Positions 27,901 through 42,900 of a stretch of 64,000 nucleotides of DNA are shown piece by piece. Made by a program: the position numbers and the translations under genes. The DNA is from Tetracentron sinense (lineage: Eukaryota > Streptophyta > Magnoliopsida > Trochodendrales > Trochodendraceae): assembly GCA_015143295.1 (NCBI GenBank), contig CM026557.1, forward strand, positions 29,731,760-29,795,759, read 5' to 3'. Position 1 is the stretch's first letter. Every line of letters starts with the position of its first letter. Below the pieces are notes generated by a model. That model made no database searches, had not been told where the DNA came from, and saw nothing but the letters and a program-made list of their open reading frames with translations.

Positions 27901-30900
27901 TCAAAGTTATTAGGAAGAGATGTGCGGCCTTGTCCTTCAGTGCCTGATATTGTCTATGAAATGGCACTAGAGGTCGTACAAGAGATAGATTCACGTAAAA
28001 AGGCAAAGATATCAAATTTATTGCGATCATCTAATTCTCAAGTTGGTGGTGGAAGTTCTACGGGATCAACCGCGCATACAACTACAAGCGCAACTTGTGG
28101 TAGCCTAGGAAAAGGAGGTCAGCCAAAGGTATTGCAGCTCGTAAAGAAGAAAGAAAAAGAGCTTGCAAATCATTTGATTGCAAAGGCTTTGGTGGCGAAT
28201 AATCTTCCGTTTCAATTGGCAAGGTCGCAAGAGTTTCAGGATGCCATCACTGGCTCACAGCTATTACGAATCATGGCCTGGGTTATGTCCTCCCAAGTAG
28301 TGAAACCTTTAGGGTAAAGTTATTGGCAAACTTGAAGGGAGAAGCAGAAGAGTATGTTACGACAATTAAAAAATCTTAGGCTGTTTCTGGGTGTACTATA
28401 TGTCAAATTCTTGGACTGATGGACAAAAGAGGTCACATGTGAACTTATTAGTGGCATGTCCTAAAGGAACAATATTTTTGAAAAGTGAGTCTACAGTTGG
28501 GAAGAAGAAAGATGCGACATTCATTGCGAATTTCATCTCATATGGGATCCAAGAAATTGTAATAGAAAATGTTGTCCAATTCATATCAGACAATGCTTCC
28601 AATTACAGTGCGGCTGGAATTATTATTGAAGATAGATATCCAAATATCTTCAAGACATCATGTGCAACACATTGTTTGGATTTGATTTTGGAGAGTATAG
28701 ATGAGCTTCCTCATGTGAAGCCAATTTTGGAAAATGCAAGGCTTATTGTAAAGTTTTTGTTTAAGTTTCAACATATTCTTGATTTGATGAGATTACACAC
28801 ATAAAAGAAAGAACTAAAAAGGCTCGGTGCTACTAGATTTGCAACTCAATTTCTTTGTTTGCAATCTATTCTTAAAGAGGAACAAGCTTTAATGTTTATG
28901 ATTGCTTCAGCTGAATGGAGAGCTCTTCCTCAAAGCAAGACAGAGGAAGGAATAGAAGTTGCAAATATAATACAAGGTAATATGTTTTGGGAGAAGGGCA
29001 GAGAGATAATTCAGACAGTAGAGCCTCTTGTTAGGATTCTACGAATGGTAAATGGTGATGACTCCACTATGGGATATTTATATGAAAGCATGGTTGGGCG
29101 AAAGAGGCAATCAAAGAAATGTATAGAGACAACTCTGAGAAGTATATGCCTTTTTGGACGATATAGATGAAAGATGGAACAAGACATTGTACAGTCCCTT
29201 GCATGCAGCTGCCGCCTACTTGAATCCTTACTTGTTTTATAATAAACTTTTGAAGATGGATAAGGAAGTGAGGGTGAGCATTGAGGTGATAATTAATAAG
29301 ATGATCCCTAGTTTTGAGGAGAGAAAAAAGTTTAACAAGGAGCTGAAAAGTTACCACCAACTGGATGATGCCATCTTTACCACATAGGCAGTTGATTCCC
29401 TTTCAAATTCACATCCAAGTAAGTACATTACATTTATTTTAAATTTTGAAGTTTGATTAAGATTTTAAAATTTTTAATTATGTATTATATTGTAATTAGG
29501 GGTTTGGTGAAATATGTGCAGACAAGAAATTCCGACCTTGGAATGCTTTTGAGGCCGCACATACGAAGAAGCGGAACAGATTATAGCCAAATAAATTACA
29601 TGATTTGGTGTTCGTTCGTATGAATTTACATTTGATGAAGACAAGTGCAAGTAAAGAAAAGAAGGATTCAGAACCAATTAGTCTTGAGAAAATTTTGTCA
29701 TTCTCAGATATTCCTGAAGCTAAAGGGTATCATGACCTTGAAGATGGAGTATCATCTTCCAGTGAAAGTTTAGAGAATGAAGAGAGTGCAGCTATTGATT
29801 ATATAGATTATGATGCAATTTTCTGTGATCGATAAATTCAAGTAACAAATGAGTTTATTTTGTAGTAGGTTGTACTTTGTAATACTTTTTTGTTGATGGA
29901 ATTGTAAGGATAAACAATCAGTCTTTTTATTTTTAATATTAAGAGTTGATAATGTCTTAGTAAATTTTGATGCTTTGTTAAAATGAATTGGATGTTGAAA
30001 TGATATTATGAACATATTATTGTTGATAATTAGCTACTTATATTATATAATATGTAATCAAATTGTTAGACTTAGATATATTAATTAATATCATATTTCT
30101 ATTTTATATAATTATTAAAAAAAAAAATTATTTCCCTGATTTTTTCCGAACTTGAATCCTGCCAAATTATTCCCAAATCCCAACTTTTCCCCGAATTTTT
30201 CCAATTTTTTCCCGAACTTGAACCCTGCCGAATTATTCCCGACTTTGTGACTATGGATGGAGTAGAGATGACCTATCTATTAATCAACAAATAAGGCACA
30301 CACAAGCTCCAAAAAAGAATAAGTGTAAGGATAGGGTTATCCTTGCACTCAAACAAAGGCATAAGGAGCGGGCTTAGAACATTAGCAGAATAGGGATAGG
30401 ATTATCCCCCCTTTGGGTTGGTCTAGGTGTTGAAACCAAACATACCTATTAGCTATATGCTCATGCTTGTGTATGCAATGTTCTTCTATATAGATCAAGA
30501 GGCACTTGACCGTATATATGCACCCCATCACATGGGTTAACCAAGTGCCTCTAGGGTTGATTGGTGAGAGTGGAAGAATTCAATTGCGTTAACCAAGGAT
30601 AACCATCCCACGGTTCTACGATCGATACTCATTCATGGGTCTTTGGGTTCCATCATTGAGGATAATCATTCCACGAACGTAAACTTAATGGATCGTTGGG
30701 TTCCATCATACTAATGCTTTTGATCTTGAGTTGCCTAGTGCTCATCACAAGGAGGTTCGTACTTGAGTTACTCCCTATCCCCTTGCTAAGTATGTTTGTT
30801 ATCAGACATTTCCCCTTCCTACAGGATCTTTCTCTCAGTTGTTGACACTATGACTATTCCTCGCACTCTTCGTGATGCCCTTCTTCATCCTGCATGGAAC

Positions 30901-33900
30901 TGCTATGGTTGATGAGATGGGTGCCTTGCAGACAAATAATATTGGGGTATGGTCTCTCTTCCACCCGGGAAGAAAATTGTAGGATGCTAATGGGTTTTTC
31001 TATCAAACATAATTCAGATGACTCTATTGCGCGGTATAAGGCTCGCCTTGTGGCTCGTGGCTTCACTCAAACCTACGACCTTGATTATGATGCCACTTTT
31101 GCTCCTGTGGCTAAGTTGACTTTTGTTAATGTTCTCGTCTCTATTACGACCAATCAGGATTGGCCTCTTTATCAGTTGGATGTGAAGAATGTCTTTTTTC
31201 ATGGGCATCTCACCTAGGAGGTCTTTATGGATTCTCCACTTGGCTTCCTACTTCAGGGAGAGTCTGGAAAGGTTTGTAGACTTTGGAAGTCCATATATGG
31301 TTTGAAGCAGTCGCCTCATGTTTGGTTTCATCGGTTTAGTGGAGTGGTTCTTAGCATGGGATTTCAACAATGTCCTCCGATCATACCGCTTTCATCCATT
31401 CGGGCGCCATTGGCTGCACTATTCTTCTGGTCTATGTTGATGATATCATCTTGACTGAAGATGATACTTTTATTTCTCATGTGAAGTATGAGATGGATCG
31501 TATTTTAGATGTCAAAGACTTGCAATCTAAAGTACTTTCTTAGTCTGGAGATTGCTCGATCTAAGAAAGGGATTTTCTCTTGCAACGTAAGTATGCCCTG
31601 GATCTGTTGAGTGATACTGGTATGCTTGAATGTAAACCATCATTGTCTCTTATGGATCCTAAGCTTTTTTGGCATGATACTGAAGGTGATCCTCTTCCTA
31701 ATCCTCATGAGTACCAGTGTCTTGTGGGACGTCTGATTTACCTCACTATCACACGACCATACTTCACCTTTACGGCTAGCATAGTGAGCCCATTCATGCA
31801 CGCTCCTTGTGCCCCACACCTTGCCGCTATCCATCGAATTCTTCGATATATCATGTCCAATCGTAGTTGCAAACTTGTATATCGCTCATATGATCATCTT
31901 GAGATCTCTGGATATACGAATATAGATTGGGCTGGATATGCTACTGACTAGTGTTCGACCTCAGGATATTTTACCTTTCTTGGAGGTAATTTGGTTGCAT
32001 GTAAAAGCAAAAAACATGTGGTTCCTCGTTCTAGTGTCGAGACAGAATATCGAGCTATTGCTCATGAGATTTGTGAAATGTTGTGGCCTTGTTCCCTCTT
32101 TTTCGAGTTGGGGTTTCCTATCAGAGGCTCCATGCATGGTGTAAAAATCGACTCAATTCGGACGAAGTTGACCGAATTGAGTTGACTTCCGAGTTGTCTG
32201 AAGTGAAATTTACCTGTATTTTAAAAATATCGGACTTCGTGATAAACTTTGACCGAAATAGAAAAAACGTGTTGGGAAAATACATAACTTCGGTGGAAGT
32301 TAATTGAAGAAAGTTTATAAATTGAAGGGTTCTTAAGTTTTAACTTAAAAGAGTAATGCTAATTCCACTCGCTTTAAACTTGCTTTCTTCATAAGGAAAG
32401 ACGTGCACTAGCATTAACCTTATTATAAATAAAATTAGCTTCAAAAGAGAGTGTTGCTAGCATTAACTTTATTATAAATTATAATTTTATTATTGTAAGC
32501 ACCCTATTTTTGCACCCCCTCCCATTCTCTCTCTCAAAGCTCCAAGCACCAAGCCCATCAAACCATAGGCCTAACCCAGTCTCTAAACCAAGCCCTAAAC
32601 CTAACCCGAGGCCTAAGCCCATTGACCAAACTCAAAACCCAAGACCAAAGCCCATATGTCTGAAATTTAGTCCCCAAGAATCAAAGATTAAGCCCATATA
32701 CCCAGCCAGGCCCTGGGGCCCACCAAAAATTCAAACATTTGAAAGTTTCGGGAATGTTGGTATTCACTCTACCGACATTTCCATTTTGTTGAAAGGATAT
32801 AGTGCGCACAGACATTTTCCAGCTTCCTAGACCCTGTTTCAAGAAAAATTCAAAATTGTTGGCAAAACAATTACCGACATTTCCAATTTAGCCTGAATCC
32901 AAGAATGGCAAAACTGGATTTACCGCCATTCCCGGACTGTGTGCAGAACAGGCTTGCAACTCCAGTTTGACCTCCAATAGCTCCCTTTTGCCTCACTAAC
33001 CCCTCTTCGATTTACAAGACTACCCTAACCTCCCTAAACCCTATAAATACCCCCCACCATCTCCACCCTTTGAGCCCACTTACAAAATTCCAGAAAATCC
33101 CAATAGAAAATCCCTGTTGAAAGCTCAACGTGAGTGGCATCCCTCCCCATACCTTTGAAAGGAACTTGGACTCTAGTAGGTAGTGGCCTTTGTGCCCAAA
33201 CACCTAATAGTTCAGGGTTTCTTGAGGCACCCCCCATCCTTGGAGCTTGAACACGCAAAAGAGAAGGGTAGGACCCTCCTTGCTCAACCTATACCCTTCC
33301 CCCCTTTCCCATTCAGTTTCTGTTTTGTTGCTAGGAAGGAAGGCCCCCCACCCTGAAGAATCAAGGCCCCCCCTATGTTGCCAAGGTAATGTAAGGGACC
33401 CCTACTGGTTAAAGGAGGGGAGGCATTCCCTCCCCACTCTCATTTCTTTTTGTCGTTCATATTACTACTCATACCCTTTTTTTAATTTAAAGCTCTCTTT
33501 AGAACTCCTCTAACTTCCCAGAGCACCCCTAAATTCATAAGGGAATCCCTGGATATGTCGCAGTTCACGGCCAGAGGAGAAATTGTGATTTCTGGAAGAA
33601 GTCCAGAATGTTGGTACTGTGTTTACCGACATTCTGGGCTCTACCCAGAATAGTAATTCCCTCCCCCTGCTTTTGCTTCTAGTCACTCCAGAACCCCGGG
33701 TTCACCTCCCTGGATCCCCTAGCTTCAGGCACCACTTATGCCCCTTTAGACCCCTGGCCATCACATTATTCTAGCAAATTTAGAAAAGCTCCAGAATATC
33801 GGTACTAAGTATACCGACATTCTGGGACTTTCTGGTTCCCTTGTGTTGTTTTGCTGTAGACCACCCACATAGCTCCCGTACCACAACTAGACCTTGCCTA

Positions 33901-36882
33901 GGTGCTAGGTCTCAAATAGGCCCCTGAGCTTACCCATGGGTCCAGAGACCTTCTAGAGTCCCAAACACCTTTCCCCATTGTCAAAATGCCATTTCCAAAA
34001 AAGCCTGGAATTGGCAAAAATTCCAGTACTAACATGCAGTTCTGTATAGAACTGTAATTGGCGGCACTAAGATTACCGCTAATTCCAGACTTCTGTAAAA
34101 ACAACATTGCCTTGGGTCCAGATCCTGTAGGAGGCTATTCTAGGCCTTGCAATTAACCTTAACTAGGGTTAAACTTAACCCCGGTTAATTCCCTCAACCT
34201 TAGTTGCTTTGCAATGAGCTTAAACTACTATTGGTAAAACCAAAAAAATTAATATAAAATATAAAAGACCAAAATGCAATTAACCCCGGTTAGACCATGC
34301 TCCACAATGAGCCTAAAACTACCATAAGCTCTGAAACGAGCTCTTAAACTATCCCGCTCTGAAACGAGACTAAAGCTACCCGAACTCCGCAACGAGTATA
34401 AACTACAATATTCCCCCGGGGAGAACTACACCGGTCTGATCCCGCTTAACCGGGTATGTAGGCAGCTTAACCATTGGGTTTGACCCCTAGAATAGAATTT
34501 CCCCTTTCTTGGGTTAGCATACTTTGAACATTTTAAGCATTTTCCTTGAATTTTATGATTGTTTGGCTCAACCTAGAAAGTAGGTACCGTCTTAGGACGA
34601 CGGTCCCGAGGTGCCTAACACCTTCCCTGGGGCTTAAAAGAATTCCTTACCTAGATCTCTACATTGACCGTAAGTCTTTATCGACTCTTAACTAGGTCCT
34701 ACTTCCCTCCTAATAAAGTAGGTGGCGACTCCAAAGCACTTGTGGAAAGGGGTTTAGCGTCGTTCCTCCGTAGGGGGGGCCAGCCTAGAAGGAAGGGCGG
34801 TAAATCCCACGCTCACAATTATTAGAGTGTGGAGAGCATTAACCTTATTAGAAATTATAATTTATTATTCTATTAGTATATTATGCCCATAAGGGATTTT
34901 TAGTAATATTTAAAAAAATCTTAATAGTATTTCATAAATTAAATAATATTTAACTACCCATCTCTTCCTCTTCAAATATTCATTCAGTCTTGTAAAAACA
35001 ATGCGATCATCAATTGCAGATTGAAATAGGCTTAGAAACTAAATTAAATTTCAATTATTTATAAACTTTAATGTGCATTCATAAGTTTTTCAGATTTCCA
35101 AAACAATTAGCAAGGAAAATAATTGAAAAATAAAGAGAATAAAATGGTTTTACATATCTCCTTCACTTGACAAAGGGTAAAATAAAGTTAAAAAAATTGA
35201 CAATATAAAGAAATATCAAGAAGAAATTATAGGTCAGACAATGCATGTCACTTAATATGATCCTCACATTTGAGTACAACATGTTTGCATCAGTAATATA
35301 ATGAATTCTAGATGTGTATTCATGTTTAAGTATTGAATCTCTAATGTTTCATCTTAGATTTCCAATATTTCCTTAAAGTTTCCTAGACTTCTTTAAACTT
35401 CCTTCAAATGTGTCAACTTCTTTAGCGACCTAAGTTTATACCGAAACCGAAGTTTAATATATTGGACCTCCATGTTCCTATATTGTAATAATGAGGTTGC
35501 AGGGAAGATTGCATCTGATCCAGTTCTTCATGAGTGGACAACACATTGAGGTAATATTCATTTTGTTAGAGAAAAAGTTCGAGATGATTCATTATCTCTT
35601 CAACAGGTTTCTTCTTCACAGCAGCTTGCCGACATATTTACCAAAGTTGTTGAGCCTATTCTTCTTCAGGGTATCATTGTCAAACTGGGCATGTTTGATG
35701 TTTATGCTCTAACTTGAAGGGGAGTGTTGGTATATGTAATGTACCTTTGTAAGGGACATTTATGTAATTTACTATTTCTCTTAATATAAGAGATTAGTAA
35801 GTTACTTTTGCTAACTAAGTCACTTTATCCCAAAAATATTTTTTCTCAATTTCTTCTCCTCTCATCTAAACCCTAAACTTAATCTCCTTGTATCTCCTAT
35901 TATATGTACCTGAGAAGAGGTGCATATGACTTATAAGATTCAATGGAGATACCATTGATATTAGTCTGCACCATAGTAAATCTTAAGGTGTCAGACAAGT
36001 TTGATGCATTTAACTTTTCCATAAATAGAAGGGTGTGCATGCCAAGGGTGTTCCATGTTACATAGGGAAAACAGATTCAATATTCTATTTTAGTGAATAC
36101 TCTCAAGTTGCAATATTAAAAAAAAAGTTAAAACACCATAGAATTTGAGATAACCAAGAAACTAGAAGATCCAAAGACCCATGCATGACATCTTCTATTC
36201 AAGCCATTACTGCTAGTGACAAACCCCAAACCCATTTATTTGTAACAATTAAAGTCATTCTATGAGGGAAAATTACAACAAATGACACAAATAATTTATT
36301 CGACTTACCTTTTTGACAGCAAGGCTTGGCGATGTCTTCCCGGGATTCCCATTTAACCTCTCAAACACAGATAAATCACGGAGCCTCTCACGCTGGGCCC
36401 TTTCCCTGTCTATTTGTTAGAAATGAACACAACAGAGACAAAAAGAGTTACCATATACCATGCGAAAAATCATTGAAACTATCATACAGTTTCACTGTCA
36501 ACATGTCATACAATGTAATTGCAAATAAAATTTCTTGTTTTGTCTACAATAAGTTTCAGTTAGGATGCTTTGTTGAAATAAATCTATCCTGAGAATCAGA
36601 ATATAGTTATCAGGGTGTAATTGCGAACCTTTCAAGAGTAAATTTACACTCCAAAAGCATAAAAGTATAGTCATACCAATGTTTTAAAACATGAAAGCGT
36701 GAGGCGAGGCGTTAGGACCATAACGATGCGTAAGGCGTAAGCCTCGAGGCGTGAGGTGTAAGCCTCATAAGAAAGCTTCATGCTCTCTCATTTTAACAAA
36801 TAAATATTAAAAAATAAGAAAATTTGCAAAAATAATAAGAAGTTAATGAAAAATTATAGTATATATATAGAGAGAGAGAAAT

Positions 36883-36919
<37 letters not shown>

Positions 36920-39900
36920 ATATGTATGTATTCGTGTACATTGTGTGTGTTCGTGTGAGCGTGCGACTACACATAGGAAATACTCTATAAAGTAGTTGAA
37001 ACAAATAACAAATTAAAATAACATTTAAGTCTCAGTTGTGACTAGAAACCTAGTTTTAGTTAATTTATGAGATGTACACCATAGACATAAAGCGAGCTTC
37101 AAGGCATGAGGTGTGTGCCTCATGTGAGCCACATAGGGTTTAAGCCTAATGGTTGAGCCTCGAAGCGTTTTCCTTAGGCTTCGCTCCGAGGCGAGCTTAA
37201 AACACTGATTCATACATACCCCCATAAACCTCTGCAAGCCAAAAACAAAATAGGAAACACTGTATACGTTTATTCAGGAAGCACTTAGAACCCTCAATGA
37301 ACATGCTGTTACACCCAAAACCCTCTAAACTATATACCAATCTAAGAATCATTGAAACTGCTGTTAATAGTTATATTGTTAACAAGTGAAAGGATAAAAC
37401 TGCAAATATAACATTTTCTAGAACACACATCTGTTGTAGTACTGTAAAACCCCTAATTGCATAGATACTTTTAACTTGGGAACATTCGTATACAGCAAGT
37501 AGAAGATTCAGACACTCCAATTCTGGGGGAAGACTTTTGAATTATTCTCCTAATTGTTAAATTTGGGCATCACATTAATTTAAGCAAGGTTCAAAATATC
37601 GTCGAAATTTCACAAATTTCGACAATATATATCGACTTCGCGGGGTGTCGAGACATCTGAACCAAAAATTTAGGTTTTTACAATTTTTCGACAATCTCGA
37701 CTGATATTTCATAGATATCATATTAAAAAAAAAATCAGAACAGTGAACTCGTAATTCACGAGTTCACTGTTCTTCAGAGTTCAGACTCTTGCAAACCTAT
37801 CAGGGATTCAGAATTGAGAATACCCGTGAATGAACTCCTTACTTAAACCATAGTTAAACCTCAATTCAAGAATTAATGGGAAATACCAAAATAGGAGAAG
37901 GAAAAAAAGAAAAAAGATTGTCTGAAAAAGAAAAAAAGATAAAGAAGAGAGGAGAGGAGAAAGGGGAAGAAGAAATATAGAGGAGGAAGGAAGAAGAACC
38001 ATACCTGGAGGTTGTTGCTGTCTCCCATCGCTGCTGTCGTTGTCGCCATTTGCCCTACCCTAGGTCTCACACTCTACGGCTCTGCTTTCCCTTTCCATCG
38101 AAGCATATAAAAGGTTATAAGTTATAACCTTATTTATTACGGGGTTATAAGTTATATAAGGTTATAAGGTTATAACTTATATAAGGTAATAACTTTTAAC
38201 TTATAAGTTATAAGGTTATAACTTATAACATAAAACGACCAGATTACCCCTAAATTGAGAGTGTTGCTAGTATTACCCCTATAGCATAGAATTTTTTTTG
38301 GAAGAATATATTTGATTATATCCTAGTATTATTTTTTTAAGGATATGTTTTATTAAACATATTGACAACAAAAAATTAAATAAATCAAAAAATGATATAT
38401 GTTAGTAGGTATACATATGTCAAAATTATTACTGTGCATAGAAATATATATATACCATTTTAGATTAAACAATTAATGTTTCTCCTTGATCATAATTATT
38501 CTTTTTTGTGAAAAAATTCAACAAAACAAATCAAAAATTAACAAAAAGAGTAAAATAAAGATAATAAAATGAGTTTACATATATATCTGCTTTAATTGAC
38601 TAAGAGAATAAAATGTAGTTAATTTTTTTTACAATATAGAGAAATATCATCATACATTGTCGTCAGCGTTAGCGCACATCTTTGGCCTCCTTCTCATTGC
38701 ATTTCTTATATACATTGTTGTTTTTTTAATTTTTTTTTATTCTCAGGTGTGTATTAATATATTTATTTTAACATTTCCTTAAGTTTCATTGAAAAATTCC
38801 ACATTTTTCACTAATTTTTCAAATTTGTCCTCCACGTGCGATATTGTTCCCACAATATTGATATATCTTACGAAATAACCTCAATATATCTTTTTTTCAC
38901 GGCTCGAAATGACATGCGAAATCAATATTCAGAACCATGAATTTAAGTTCTACCATTTGCAATAGAAAGATTTAATAGTCATAACATGATATCTATGTAT
39001 ATTATGCTCTAGTCACTAGATATGTAATTTAACATTTGATAGCCTATGAGAATCCTATCAATATATAAAAAATATCAATACTTTAGACCAACTAAAATAT
39101 ATTCATATCCAGGAATCCTGTTTTTCTAAAAGTTCAAGTTCTAGATTCCCTGCTAGTATCAGATCCGACCCATACCCATGCAACGTTGATAAGGCCACTA
39201 GGGAGATTCAACAATGCACCATTCAAAAATAATGATTGAGTGGGTTTACCCTTATGGCACCCAATGTTTTAAAACGTGAAGGCGTGAGGTGAGGTGTTAG
39301 GACCTCAAGATGCGTGACGCGTAAGCCTCACAAGAAGGTTTCATACTCTCTCATTTTAACAAATAAATAAAATATAAGAAAAATTGTAAAAAAATTCGAA
39401 TAGTTAATGAAATATTATAGTATATATATACATAATCATATATATATATACAGAAAGAGAGATACATTTATATATATATATATATATGCATTCGTGTACA
39501 TTGTGTGTGTTCGTGTGAGCGCACGCGTACACATAGGAAATATTATATAATTTAGTTGAAACAAATAACAATTAATAAAAAAAAAATTTAAGTCACAGTT
39601 GTGGCTAGAAACCTAATTTTAGGTAATGTATGAGATGTACGTCATAGACATAAAGCGAGCTTCAATGCATGAGGTGTGAGTCTCATGGGGGGTTTAAGCC
39701 TCATGCTTGAGCCTCAAGGCATTTTCCTTAAGCCTCGCCCCAAGGCAAGCCTCGTGGCGTAAGCCTCGCACGCTTTTTAAAACAATGTTGGCACCTTGGC
39801 AGAAACCTTAGGTCTGGCTGTGTGTGGAAGTTTAGGTGTTACTTTACGTCCTTAACCAAAAAAAAACAATGCACCATATAGAATTCATTCTTTTCATATC

Positions 39901-42900
39901 CTTTTTTTTAGACAAAAAAACTTAAGAAAATATTTTTAAAAAAATACCACAAATTATTTATTTGTGTAAAATGTAGCAATTAAAGGATTCACAAAGTCAA
40001 CATTTGTAAGCCAACAAACTCTATGTGCCAAAATTGCATAACTCTAAACCCATGTACTAAGATTTATAATCAAGATAGGAGTTGGACCTTGGTGAGTTCA
40101 GGATTTTATAACCTGGATGATTTAACATGCTTTAAATAAATTTTTTATTGGCTATTGATACTTGACTACTTTCATTACTACGGGAAAAAAATTTGGGGAA
40201 GATGCACAAAGATCCATAGTATTGCATGAAGGAGTGAGAGAGAGTTAACTTGCACCAATTGTTTAAAATATCGGTAATGAGGAACATATCGGTAGGTCCA
40301 AAATAGGAAACGTATCTATACGTATAGAGGATATGCATGGAAACGCGGTAAAAAATTAAGGAAACTCATGGAAAGTTAAACCCAAACTTATTTCAATGCA
40401 AACATAAAAAAAAAGTATAGTTAGAGTCCTATAAATACTATTTGAACTATCTATATTAGTTTCTAATATTCCTTCTTAGAACCGCAGATATGTTGCGTAC
40501 ATATATAAATACATACACACGGGTTGTATCAAGACAAATTACAAGACGACAATTCAATAAAACAATCATTTGTGTGCAATAGACAAATATTTAAGATTCT
40601 TACACCATTCAACACATAAAAAAAGTAGAAATACAAAACTAAAAGTAAATAATATTGCCAATAACTCAACAACTCAAAGACCAAAATAGATAATCACAAT
40701 GTTCTCATGAAAATTCATAAATGGTGTAACTCAATGGGTATATCATTACCACATTGAGCTACGTGGAGGCTCGCAAATCACCGGTGCTACTATTAGAATC
40801 GTTGTGTTATGTCTTCCAAACATTGTCACAGTATTGAGCCTAACTCATATAATTCTGATACCATCTATGTAGTCTCATTAATACTAATACTGCTCGGGAG
40901 TACAAGAATATACAACCCCAACTGGCTGCATAACCGGATAAGCCTAACTCATAACTACTATAAGAATCCAATGATTGTGGCTATGCCTCATACTTCGACC
41001 CTTAACTAAGAGGTCCTACAAGGACCCCTCGATCAGTTGAATGAATGTATGTTTGTACCTGATCATTAGTTGGCAAAGTGGAGAGTCTGACATTGATCAT
41101 CTGAATGTCATAGAGGATGGCATACCTACCCAGACACATCTCCTCATCTATGTAGGATCAATGTTGCCTACGCTATTAACGGTGTTGTTGTCCCTTAATC
41201 AACATCATTGGTATGTGCGAGTTGGAGTACAACTATATAGTAAGTAGTAACTAATAAAATATCTAAATAAAACAATTATGATGAATGATTCAAGTTGAAT
41301 CAAACCAATGCAACATTAAGCAATAACTAATAAGAATTCAAGTGAAACAAAATGAGTCGGAATTTTTCAAATTTTTAATTAAAAATAATTGAAAGTATAT
41401 TTAATTATTATAAGTAAAGATTTATCTATGGACCTAATAGATCATCCCGACTAATCTCATATAATTTCTTCAAAAAAAGTACTTAGTATGCTGGTTCAAA
41501 TTATTTTAATTTAGAATATTAATTTGTAATTAATATTTATTATTAAAAAAGAATGATTTTTTCTAAAATTAGAGATAATGTGGGGGATATGATAGATCAC
41601 CCTTTTCGCACCTATACATGAGTAGTATGTGTAGGGATATGATAGATCACCCTTACATGTTTGGTGAACTAACAAAGACCGATCCTATTCATGGTTTAAA
41701 ATTCTGGTACGTATCAACCAATACGTGCCGATACGTATCTTGTTTGGAGCTACCTGATACATTGATACACTAGAAAAAAAACTATCTCCTATACGGGCCC
41801 GACACAGGAGATTTTTCTGTTAATTTTTTTTCTTCTATTTATATTAGGATCCACAACACAGACCTCATACACACAACTTATTTATATAAAATATTATTTA
41901 AGTAAATAGTTTTAAATTAAATTTACTTTTATTTACTTGAGATATTTATATATAAATAAGGTTCTACTCCAATTGGAATTCGATAATTTGATCCAAATTC
42001 CTAAATAATAAAAAAGTCAACTTTCATGTTCAAGAAAAAAATCCTCTTTTTAGCGCCTTTTAGGGATTATGTCAAATTTTCAACTTTCAAATGGTAAGGC
42101 ATTGCTCAAATATTAAAATGACAAATTCTACTATATCAAATTATTACCAAAACTCAAAAGTCCGGCAAATAAAGTCTCATTTTAATCTTCAAAAATATAT
42201 TCATGTATAGAGTCAAAAAGTAAACTATCAGTGTAACAGTTTAGCACAAGAAGACTTACATTCAAGCTTATACTTTATAGTTGTAATTCAATACATTCTT
42301 ATTTTACTCATTGAGTGTAAGGTTTTAATATCTAGACTGTATTTCATATACTTGGCTAAATGACTATGGTTTGTATTATCATATTTGTTTATGAGCATGC
42401 ACATCTTTTTTAACTTATAAAATTCTTAACTCTCGTATGTTTATAAACATAGTTTGAGGCCTTTATTTAGTTTGTTTTTAACTTATATTTGCATTAAAAG
42501 AAGTTTTAAGTAAGGTATCCAAGTTTTTCTTGCGTACCTAAGCGTTTCCTAGCGTATCCTGATTTTTTTTATCATATTCATCCGATATGGGCCGATATGG
42601 CGATACGTATCAGGTTTTAGACTTACCGATACATCACCCGATACCGGTATTTTGAACCATGATCCTATTATCGACGCATATAAAGTGGATCCACACCTAA
42701 ATTTGAAGTAAAAAGAGCATAGAATGAAATTTTACGTATATTTGGATTTTTTTTTTTAACTAAAAAAAAAAAATTTGTTTTTTGTTTTGGCAATGTAACT
42801 TCAAATCTCTTTGATGTAGATCATAGATCTATGAATTTTATCACAAATCCCTAGATCTATGATCTAAATAAGATTTGGTTGATTTGAAAGGATCCATAAG

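Larger units (their letters stand above)
32135..35466. mobile_element. hAT-like element inside copia fossil, itself carrying a solo LTR
   Basis: Begins CATGGTGTAAAAATCGACTC and ends about TTTAATATATTG. The copia sequence on both sides shows near-duplicate GCTCCATG and CCTCCATG. Without the solo LTR it is about 1 kb and non-coding, with repeated GCTAGCATTAAC motifs. The exact right end is uncertain by two bases. Confidence 0.6.
30790..35930 (+). mobile_element. Ty1/Copia retrotransposon fossil, 3' part
   Basis: RT/RNase H side of a copia pol, a polypurine tract (about 35714-35724, GAAGGGGAG) and the start of a 3' LTR (TGTTGGTATATG, 35726). No gag, integrase or 5' LTR was recognised. It is interrupted by the element at 32135-35466 and broken several times. 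The LTR end near 35930 is a guess. Confidence 0.8.

Noticed and set aside
38109-38230. Dense TTATAAGTTATAA palindromes as a regulatory array or origin
   Set aside because: AT-rich slippage inside a non-autonomous hAT-type element explains it; no function can be supported.
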